6,368 bases of DNA from positions 1-6,368 of the forward strand of contig DAOVKO010000127.1 in NCBI GenBank assembly GCA_030631725.1, written 5' to 3'. A program made the translations under genes and the position numbers. This DNA is from Actinomycetes bacterium. Lineage in GTDB: Bacteria > Planctomycetota > Phycisphaerae > JAACET01. This document shows, one piece after another, positions 1 through 5,031 of this stretch (the first letter of the stretch is position 1; each line of letters begins with the position of its first letter). The notes below the pieces were generated by a model. It worked only from the letters and a program-made list of their open reading frames with translations. It ran no database searches and was not told the DNA's origin.

Positions 1-883
1 GGGCTCGGTGGGCCTCGTAGAGGACGGTGCCGCCAGGGGTTTCGTAGGCCCCGCGGCTCTTGATGCCGACGAGGCGATTCTCGACCAGGTCGGTCTGCCC
101 GACGCCATGTCGGCCGGCGAGCTTGTTGAGTTGTTCGAGCAGTTTCCAGGCCAACATCTTTTTTCCGTTCAGGGCGACGGGAGAGCCCTTGACAAAATCG
201 ATGGTTACATACTGGGGCTTGTCCGGGGCCTTGGATACCGCCTGCGAAATAACCCACAGAGCGTCTTTGGGCTCATTGGCAAGGTCTTCGAGGTCGGCCC
301 CTTCGTGACTGAGGTGCCAGAGATTGCGGTCGCGGCTGTAGATTTTTTTCTTGGTGGCATCGACGGCTATGTCGTGCTGGCGGGCATAGTCTACGGCGGC
401 TTCGCGGCTGCGCAGCTCGAAGCGATCGTCCTTCCACGGGGCGATGATCTGCAGCTCCGGAGCCAGGGACATGTACGTCAGCTCAAAGCGAACCTGGTCG
501 TTGCCCTTGCCCGTGGCCCCGTGAGCAACGGCGTCGGCACGCTCGGCCTTGGCCACGACTACCTGCTCCTTGGCAATCAAAGGCCGAGCAATCGAAGTGC
601 CCAGCAGGTATCGGTCCTCGTACACCGCGCCACAGCGAAGCATGGGCCAAAGATAATCCTGAGCGAACTCCTGGCGTAAATCGGCGACGATACACTTGCT
701 GGCCCCGCTGGCCAGGGCTTTCTTGCGGATGCCTTTGAGCTCCTGTCCTTGCCCGAGCTCGGCGGCAAAGGCAATTACAGGGCAGTTATAGGTTTCCCGC
801 AGCCAAGGGAGGATAACGGAGGTGTCCAGCCCACCGCTGTACGCCAAGACGATTTTTTTGACTTTTTTTGGTTTGTCAGCCAT
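1..883 (-). CDS. argG: Argininosuccinate synthase, N-terminal 294 residues (cut by left edge)
   Basis: The enzyme joins citrulline and aspartate using ATP to give argininosuccinate, the penultimate step of arginine synthesis in the cytoplasm. Reading leftward from the ATG at 883, the frame stays open to the window edge. The N-type ATP pyrophosphatase loop AYSGGLDTS is at residues 14-22. LLGTSIARPLIA is at 93-104, the second family signature GATGKGNDQVRF at 122-133, DRNLWHLS at 185-192 and ENRLVGIKSRGAYETPGG at 268-285. These come in the usual family order and spacing. The family is about 400 residues long, so roughly 100 C-terminal residues lie outside the window. The start is supported by CAGGAG (893-898) nine bases upstream. 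Two runs of seven A (sense strand) lie in codons 5-11, encoding the lysine-rich start PKKVKK. The identification is certain; the end at base 1 is only the window edge. Confidence 0.97.
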   Translation of the reverse strand, partial: MADKPKKVKKIVLAYSGGLDTSVILPWLRETYNCPVIAFAAELGQGQELKGIRKKALASGASKCIVADLRQEFAQDYLWPMLRCGAVYEDRYLLGTSIARPLIAKEQVVVAKAERADAVAHGATGKGNDQVRFELTYMSLAPELQIIAPWKDDRFELRSREAAVDYARQHDIAVDATKKKIYSRDRNLWHLSHEGADLEDLANEPKDALWVISQAVSKAPDKPQYVTIDFVKGSPVALNGKKMLAWKLLEQLNKLAGRHGVGQTDLVENRLVGIKSRGAYETPGGTVLYEAHRA

Positions 884-1002
884 TTGGGGTGTCTCCTGTA
901 AGTTTTGCGTGCAAGGCGTTTATGGCCAAAATCTACGATTGAGCCGCTCGGGAAATAGCCGATATAGTCCGAACAGAGCTGGTCGCGTGCTTCGGCTGGA
1001 GC

Positions 1003-1031
1003 ATATTAATGGGCTTGGGGGTTTTTGGCAA
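1003..1031 (-). promoter_or_regulatory. Candidate sigma70-type promoter for argG
   Basis: On the minus strand the hexamer TTGCCA (1031-1026, five of six matches to TTGACA) is followed after 17 bases by TAATAT (1008-1003, four of six matches to TATAAT). Transcription would begin near 996, giving a leader of about 110 bases before the argG ATG. The leader includes a possible CCGAA/TTCGG stem. This rests on consensus matching only; I could not recognise an ArgR-type operator. Confidence 0.4.
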
Positions 1032-1124
1032 TGGAAGGAGCATGTCTTTGGGGTGTTTTTTGTTTGACTATCGGCCGATGGATCGCTATAGTTTGCCGTT
1101 TGCCGGGCTTGGCTTCGGCAGACG

Positions 1125-1153
1125 TTGCTTTGTAACTTCTTTTGCCGTAGAAT
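1125..1153 (+). promoter_or_regulatory. Candidate sigma70-type promoter for the DksA-like gene and lspA
   Basis: TTGCTT (1125-1130, three of six matches to consensus) is followed after exactly 17 bases by TAGAAT (1148-1153, five of six matches). Transcription would start near 1160, leaving a short leader of about 33 bases that contains GGAG (1179-1182) ten bases before the GTG start. Position and spacing fit well, but the -35 element is weak. Confidence 0.4.
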
Positions 1154-1192
1154 GTTATGAGGATTGATGGTTCTTGATGGAGTTAGCTGATC

Positions 1193-1915
1193 GTGGCCAA
1201 AAAGGCAAGTAGAAAGGCTAGTTCAGGCAAGGCTCGAGCCAAGAGTTCCAAGTCTAAGGCGAAGGCCAGGACCAAGAGCAAGGCCAAAACCAAGAAAGTC
1301 AAGTCGGCTAAGAAGGTATCCAAAAAAAAGGCTGCGAAGAAGAAGGCGGTCCGGGCCAAGCGGAGAAAGTCGCCGACGAAGAAGAAGTCGACGGGAGTAA
1401 TTTCTACCGGTGCGGGGGCCAAACTGGCGGGTAAGGTGGGCTCAGCCCCGCCGGCGGCCAAAGCGGTTTCGGCAAGGAAAGTGCGTCATAAGTCTTCGCC
1501 GCTTGGCCCTGAAGAACTGGATGAATTCCGGACTTCACTGCTCAAGCACAGGCACGAGCTGCTGGGCAATGTCGCCCGGATGCGAGCAGAGGCTCTGGAA
1601 AAGAATCGGCAGGATGCTGCGGGTAATCTGTCAAAGTTTCCAACGAACCCGGCAGATCTAGGCAGCGATAACTACGAACTGGAATTCACGTTGAGCATGA
1701 TGGAAGGCGAGCGGGAACTGCTCAAAGAAATAGATGATGCCCTCAAGCGGATTGACCAGGGCACCTATGGCATGTGTGAAGCGACCGGGGAAGTCATCGC
1801 TCGGGACCGGTTGCGATTTGAGCCCTGGGCCCGCTATACAGTTGAATACGCCAGCCTGCTGGAGAAGGGGCTGGTTTCGGCAAGCCCAGACGGGTCGGAT
1901 CAGTCCGAAGAATAG
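1193..1915 (+). CDS. DksA/TraR-family protein with lysine-rich histone-H1-like N-terminal tail
   Basis: The protein has 240 residues and begins with GTG; an in-frame TAG at 1184-1186 rules out an earlier start, and GGAG lies ten bases upstream. Residues 1 to about 66 are almost entirely Lys, Ala, Ser and Arg in KAK/KKA/KSK patterns, like the C-terminal tail of histone H1 or bacterial H1-like proteins. Residues 67-100 form a low-complexity linker. Residues 105-225 match the DksA/TraR fold: a charged helix (107-142), a loop with NPADLGSDN (152-160), a return helix (161-188), then the finger region GTYGMCEATGE (190-200) and RFEPWARYTVEYA (208-220). Only one of the four zinc cysteines remains (C195; the others are T198, T216 and Y219), so zinc binding is unlikely. 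DksA proteins enter the RNA polymerase secondary channel; the tail suggests DNA or RNA binding as well. Family assignment is firm, function is inferred. lspA follows 60 bases downstream on the same strand, probably in one transcript. Confidence 0.9.
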   Translation: MAKKASRKASSGKARAKSSKSKAKARTKSKAKTKKVKSAKKVSKKKAAKKKAVRAKRRKSPTKKKSTGVISTGAGAKLAGKVGSAPPAAKAVSARKVRHKSSPLGPEELDEFRTSLLKHRHELLGNVARMRAEALEKNRQDAAGNLSKFPTNPADLGSDNYELEFTLSMMEGERELLKEIDDALKRIDQGTYGMCEATGEVIARDRLRFEPWARYTVEYASLLEKGLVSASPDGSDQSEE

Positions 1916-1945
1916 TTCGAGCCCGACCGGCCAACTGCAGGGGAA

Positions 1946-1965
1946 AATCGCAACACCGAGCGATT
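1946..1965 (+). other. Small hairpin in the leader immediately before lspA
   Basis: AATCGC (1946-1951) and GCGATT (1960-1965) form a perfect six-pair stem around an eight-base loop, ending ten bases before the lspA ATG. No good Shine-Dalgarno sequence precedes that ATG; the nearest purine patch, GAG at 1958-1960, lies in the loop and first stem base. The hairpin might limit lspA translation or be coincidental. The bases after it (ACTCTTACCT) are only loosely T-rich, so it is not a convincing terminator. Confidence 0.3.
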
Positions 1966-1975
1966 ACTCTTACCT

Positions 1976-2467
1976 ATGAAACAAGCAAGATTGGGCAGAG
2001 CTGCCAGACATCCGCCAAGCCATGTGAGGTTCTGGTCGGCGGCTGGGCTAGGGGTGTTGGCAGATTTGCTGAGCAAGTGGTACGCGTGCAAAAACCTAGT
2101 GGTAGGAGAATCCCATGAGGTTATCCCGGGGATCCTAGACTGGACGCTAGGGTACAATCCGGGGATCGCTTTTGGAATTGAATTGGGCTGGTGGGTGATT
2201 CTATTCGCGGTGGTGGTGGGGATTGTTTTGGTGATGTGGCTGTTCTTCACCAGCGACAAGAGTGCGGTTTGTTATCATATTGGACTGGGGCTGATATTGG
2301 CGGGGGCTTTGGGGAACTTGGTTGATAGGCTTAGAGAGCCTCGGCAGGTGCGGGATTTTATCGATTTTAGTTTTTGGCCGACGTTCAATTTAGCCGACGC
2401 CTTGCTGTGCGTGGGTGTGGCTATGGTGGGGCTGTGGATTCTGCGGGGCCGGACGGAGCGTTCCTAA
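1976..2467 (+). CDS. lspA: Lipoprotein signal peptidase (signal peptidase II)
   Basis: This inner-membrane aspartyl protease removes the signal peptide of prolipoproteins after the lipobox cysteine has been diacylated. The 163-residue product has the family's usual size and about four hydrophobic segments (roughly 18-33, 71-92, 101-117 and 137-156). The conserved blocks appear in order: DLLSK at 30-34, NPGIAFG at 61-67, AGALGNLVDR at 109-118, VRDFIDF at 125-131 and FNLADALL at 137-144. By family homology the catalytic pair is D127 and D141. The NPG form of the second block departs slightly from the more common N-x-G context, but the motif is intact. The ATG at 1976 lacks a clear ribosome site, and a GTG at codon 17 is a possible alternative that would shorten the basic N-terminus. 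The gene lies 60 bases downstream of the DksA-like gene and converges on the RNase gene. Confidence 0.95.
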   Translation: MKQARLGRAARHPPSHVRFWSAAGLGVLADLLSKWYACKNLVVGESHEVIPGILDWTLGYNPGIAFGIELGWWVILFAVVVGIVLVMWLFFTSDKSAVCYHIGLGLILAGALGNLVDRLREPRQVRDFIDFSFWPTFNLADALLCVGVAMVGLWILRGRTERS

Positions 2468-2489
2468 CTATGAGGCGGTGATTCCAACG

Positions 2490-2523
2490 AAAAGAAAGAG
2501 GCAGCCCTGGTGGCAAGGGTGCC
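2490..2523 (-). terminator. Probable intrinsic terminator of the RNase E/G operon
   Basis: In the 78-base gap between convergent genes, GGCA-G-CCCT (2500-2508) pairs with AGGGTGCC (2516-2523), giving eight base pairs with one bulged G and a seven-base loop. Read on the minus strand, the stem is followed by CTCTTTCTTTTC, a T-rich tract. No T tract follows on the plus strand, so it should stop leftward transcription from the RNase gene rather than lspA transcription. The tract is interrupted by C, so efficiency may be moderate. Confidence 0.5.
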
Positions 2524-2545
2524 GCAGGAAATGGGCTCCGGCGGC

Positions 2546-4084
2546 CTAGATTTTGACGGCCACTTTTGAGCCACGGGCGTTCTGGCAGTGGAACTGGAAC
2601 TCATCTTGGCCGCAGGCGTCGTCGGGGAGGATGGTAATCGTTCTGCCGGAAGATTTTTCCAACTCGGCGAGCCATTGGCGATTGGTGTTCTGGATGTGAT
2701 GAGCAGCCGGTGGAGATAACCTGAGCTCCACAGAAGCGACATCATCGTGATTGAGCACCAGCTTGAGAGCACGCATGGCATCGAGAGTGACCGACTGGGC
2801 ACTTTTGACCAAGCCGGCTCCGCTGCAGCGAGGACATTCCTCATAAACGCTGCTGGAAAGGCTCGGGCGCAGGCGTTGGCGAGTCATCTCGATGATGCCG
2901 AATTGACTCATACGCAGGGTTTTGGAATGGGCCCGGTCGTTTTTCATGGCTTCGTGCAAGACCTTTTCAACGTCTCGGCGGTGCTTGGCATTGATCATGT
3001 CGATGAAGTCGCAGATAATCAGTCCGCCCAGGTCGCGGAGGCGCAGCTGGCGGGCGATTTCAGGGGCAGCCTGCTTGTTAATGTTGTAAGCCATGGCTTC
3101 GGCGTTGCCGTGGGCGCGGGATTTTCCGGAGTTGACGTCGATGGCCACGAGGGCCTCGGTGGGGTCGATTACTATTGATCCGCCGCTGGGCAGAGCGACA
3201 CGACGGCTGTGGATTTTGTCAATCTCGGGTTCGATTTTATACTGGTGAAAGAGGGGTTTGCTGCCATCGTATAATTTGACCTTGCGGAGCGACCGGGGCA
3301 TGGCCGCCTTGAGGAAGTCGCGAATTCGTGCGGCAACGTCGGGGTTATCGGTGACAATCTGGGAGATATCGGAGCTGAAAACGTCACGGATGGTGCGGAT
3401 GACCAGGTCGGACTCGCGGTAGAGCTCGCAGGGGGCCTGCTCGTTTTTGACCCGTTTGCTGACGGCTTTCCAGAGTCGCAGAAGATAATTGAGGTCGGCG
3501 TTCATGTCGCGTTTACCCCGACCGAGGCCGGCGGTGCGCACGATGAAGCCGTAGTTCTTGGGAGGTTTCAGGGATTCGAGCAGGTCCTTGAGTTGCCGGC
3601 GGTCGTCTTCGTTTTCGATTTTGCGAGAAACGCCCGAGCGGCGCATGCCGGGCATCATTATGAGAAAGCGTCCGGGTAGGGAGATATAGCTGCTGAGGGT
3701 GGGGCCCTTGGTTCCGACGCCCTGCTTGATGACCTGGACAATGATGTCCTGGCCGCGCTTCAGGCAATTTTGTATGGGCGGGCGTTGCCTGCGTGACTTC
3801 TTGCGACCGACCGGCTCGATTGACTCTGTGGAAGTCGCTTTTTTCGATGGGAAATGCTGGGAGTGCAAGTCGGAGATGTGCAGAAATCCTTGTTTGGGCA
3901 GACCGAAGTCAACAAAGGCGGCCTGGATGGACTTCTCCACATTTGTAACGCGTCCTTTGTAGATGTTTCCGACGTGGCTGGCTAAGGAGGCCCGCTCTAA
4001 GTAGAGCTCCTCGAGCTGGCCGTCCTCGAGCACGGCAATGCGGCATTCTTCGTCTTCTGCATTGATGATCATTTCTCTGGGCAT
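2546..4084 (-). CDS. rng: Ribonuclease E/G family endoribonuclease, catalytic-core form
   Basis: This single-strand-specific, 5'-end-sensing endoribonuclease acts in mRNA decay and rRNA/tRNA maturation. The 512 residues cover the whole catalytic core: an S1 RNA-binding domain (about 36-135, with NIYKGRV and AAFVDFG), the 5'-sensor pair R183-T184 in IVRTAGLG, the DNase I-like domain with catalytic D316 (AIDVNSGKS) and D359 (IICDFIDM), and the Zn-link CPRC (417-420). D316 to D359 is 43 residues and D316 to C417 is 101, the same as in E. coli RNase E (D303, D346, C404). The protein ends with a small domain and has no long acidic or proline-rich degradosome scaffold, so it resembles RNase G in size. 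The S1 domain carries about 14 extra residues, including a basic KKSRRQR patch (95-101). The start is fixed by AAGGAG six bases upstream. It is translationally coupled to the upstream DUF2344 gene. RNase G versus a tail-less RNase E cannot be settled here. Confidence 0.96.
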   Translation of the reverse strand: MPREMIINAEDEECRIAVLEDGQLEELYLERASLASHVGNIYKGRVTNVEKSIQAAFVDFGLPKQGFLHISDLHSQHFPSKKATSTESIEPVGRKKSRRQRPPIQNCLKRGQDIIVQVIKQGVGTKGPTLSSYISLPGRFLIMMPGMRRSGVSRKIENEDDRRQLKDLLESLKPPKNYGFIVRTAGLGRGKRDMNADLNYLLRLWKAVSKRVKNEQAPCELYRESDLVIRTIRDVFSSDISQIVTDNPDVAARIRDFLKAAMPRSLRKVKLYDGSKPLFHQYKIEPEIDKIHSRRVALPSGGSIVIDPTEALVAIDVNSGKSRAHGNAEAMAYNINKQAAPEIARQLRLRDLGGLIICDFIDMINAKHRRDVEKVLHEAMKNDRAHSKTLRMSQFGIIEMTRQRLRPSLSSSVYEECPRCSGAGLVKSAQSVTLDAMRALKLVLNHDDVASVELRLSPPAAHHIQNTNRQWLAELEKSSGRTITILPDDACGQDEFQFHCQNARGSKVAVKI

Positions 4085-4087
4085 AGA

Positions 4088-4798
4088 TTACTCCTTCGCG
4101 GCCGGGTGAGTTTTCGGCCAAAGGTCTTCTTGATCATTAATCTTGAGTTGGCCCTGCTCGGCTTGCACAGGCGTGTATGTCACTTCCGTACGGACGAGCT
4201 TTGCACGGTTGGGCGGATTATCCAAATCCAACAGGGCCAGAACCTCGGCGGGCTTGGCTGAACCGGCAGGGCCACAGGCCAAGGTGAACGAGAGTTCGGT
4301 AAGGTCCGAACGCATCCGGCTCAGATAGGGACGGATGTTCACTTCTTGAGATTTAGCGTTTCGCTTTGAGAGTCGCTGGACGGGCAGGCGGCTGGAATCC
4401 AGCAGAGCCGGGATTTTGCGGGCCACCTTGTCTGCGTCCTGCTGGGATAGTTCAAGGGTATATGCGGCGGAAGTGGGCTGGGGGACTCGGGCGGGGCTGA
4501 GCCTGAAGGAACTGTGTAGTTTAATCCCAGCGGGCAGAGTCTGAGCTAATCGGGCGGCGAACTCTTCGGCGGTGCAGTTATCGGCAAGCTCGACGAGGAG
4601 CAGATCATCGCGGCAGCTTACGCCGAGAGGCCTGGGCAGCATGAGCCAGAGCCTGGGCCGAGGGTTGTAGCCCTGGCTGTAGGCTATGGGCAAGCCCGCA
4701 CGCCGCACAGCTCTGGCGAACAGACGCAACATGTCATGGTGGGACAAGAAGCGTAAATCCCCGGACAGCGAAAAACTAACCCCAACTTTACCTGACAA
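4088..4798 (-). CDS. DUF2344 / TIGR03936 'radical SAM-linked' protein
   Basis: The family has no established biochemical function. It is known as a separate protein, or as the C-terminal domain of a B12-binding radical SAM protein, and is often next to RNase E/G. The diagnostic N-terminal block is here: SGDLRFLSHHDMLRLFARA, then RRAGLPIAYSQGYNPRPR, then PLGVSCRDDLLLVEL. I chose the TTG at 4798 (236 residues) because homology begins about five residues after it and a purine-rich GGGAAAAGAG precedes it. The frame stays open to a GTG at 4951, which would add 51 Gly/Pro/Cys-rich residues (287 in total) with no ribosome site and a stop directly upstream; I consider that extension unlikely. The C-terminal part, with TYTPVQAEQGQ near the end, is weakly conserved. 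No radical SAM gene adjoins it in this window. The TAA stop lies three bases before the RNase ATG, so the two should be co-translated. Confidence 0.88.
   Translation of the reverse strand: MSGKVGVSFSLSGDLRFLSHHDMLRLFARAVRRAGLPIAYSQGYNPRPRLWLMLPRPLGVSCRDDLLLVELADNCTAEEFAARLAQTLPAGIKLHSSFRLSPARVPQPTSAAYTLELSQQDADKVARKIPALLDSSRLPVQRLSKRNAKSQEVNIRPYLSRMRSDLTELSFTLACGPAGSAKPAEVLALLDLDNPPNRAKLVRTEVTYTPVQAEQGQLKINDQEDLWPKTHPAAKE
4091..4096 (-). promoter_or_regulatory. RNase E/G ribosome binding site inside the end of the DUF2344 gene
   Basis: The junction reads AAGGAGTAATCTATG on the minus strand. A strong Shine-Dalgarno AAGGAG forms the last two sense codons of the DUF2344 gene (Lys-Glu), the TAA stop follows at once, and the RNase ATG comes three bases after the stop. 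A ribosome finishing the first gene is thus placed to restart on the second, which argues for a fixed production ratio. Confidence 0.8.
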
Positions 4799-4946
4799 TT
4801 GAAACTCTTTTCCCGAGCCACATCCAACAGGAATCGTTCCTGCTGGACCAGAGCCCGTCATCTGGGCAGGATAAGTGGTTTCGCCTGTGGGGCGTGGCCA
4901 ACCGGCCAAACCACAGTAACCCTGCCCCGCGCTGGAATATTGTCTG

Positions 4947-4963
4947 ACCACCTAATCGGTGGT
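4947..4963 (-). repeat. Perfect inverted repeat in the leader of the DUF2344-RNase pair
   Basis: ACCACC and GGTGGT form a six-pair stem around a five-base loop, about 35 bases downstream of the transcription start predicted from the candidate promoter. The upstream alternative GTG codon (4951) lies within it. A second small stem, GGCC-GGTT-GGCC, occurs further down the leader. No T tract follows, so it is not an intrinsic terminator for the Enzyme I gene; it could be an operator or a leader RNA structure. Confidence 0.45.
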
Positions 4964-5003
4964 GCTAAATTCGCAAGTCGCCTCTGCCCCCCACAGGATA
5001 ATA

Positions 5004-5031
5004 ATTATATCCACTCAGACCAAATCAGGAA
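5004..5031 (-). promoter_or_regulatory. Candidate promoter for the DUF2344-RNase E/G pair
   Basis: A perfect -10 hexamer TATAAT (5009-5004) lies just past the Enzyme I stop codon. A weak -35-like TTCCTG (5031-5026) sits 16 bases upstream, inside the last codons of Enzyme I. Transcription would start near 4997, giving a leader of about 200 bases to the preferred TTG start. The -10 sits in an AT-rich patch flanked by GGATA/TATCC arms. Read-through from Enzyme I is also possible. Confidence 0.4.

Larger units (their letters stand above)
884..1192. other. Divergent intergenic region between argG and the DksA-like gene
   Basis: These 309 bases separate two genes transcribed away from each other. 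I see no convincing ORF, tRNA or known riboswitch. The region holds one promoter candidate per direction (listed separately), a perfect 10-base palindrome ATCGGCCGAT at 1070-1079 lying between the two promoters, and TTTGCCG-type short repeats at 1092-1105 and again near 1140. The palindrome is central enough to be an operator, but a 10-base palindrome is expected several times by chance in a window this size. Confidence 0.6.

Noticed and set aside
8..679. A 223-codon open frame on the plus strand
   Set aside because: It lies wholly antisense to argG, which has unmistakable family motifs; its product resembles no known protein and reflects GC-rich codon bias.
1070..1079. Perfect palindrome ATCGGCCGAT between the divergent promoters
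   Set aside because: About six palindromes of this length are expected by chance in 6.4 kb, and no second copy or known operator match was found; mentioned only in the intergenic description.
1098..1122. Possible hairpin TGCCGGG/TTCGGCA upstream of the DksA-like gene
   Set aside because: It needs two G-T pairs, is short, has no T tract and lies upstream of the likely transcription start.
1183..1461. A minus-strand open frame giving a Leu/Phe/Ala-rich product that looks like membrane segments
   Set aside because: It is the complement of the AAG-rich lysine tail of the DksA-like gene; CTT/TTC-type codons create false hydrophobic stretches.
2747..3178. A 143-codon plus-strand open frame
   Set aside because: It is antisense to the RNase E/G catalytic domain and has no recognisable features.
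4799..4951. A 51-residue N-terminal extension of the DUF2344 protein from GTG 4951
   Set aside because: There is no ribosome site, the composition is unlike the rest of the protein, homology starts only after the TTG at 4798, and the GTG lies inside an inverted repeat. Kept as an alternative in the gene entry.
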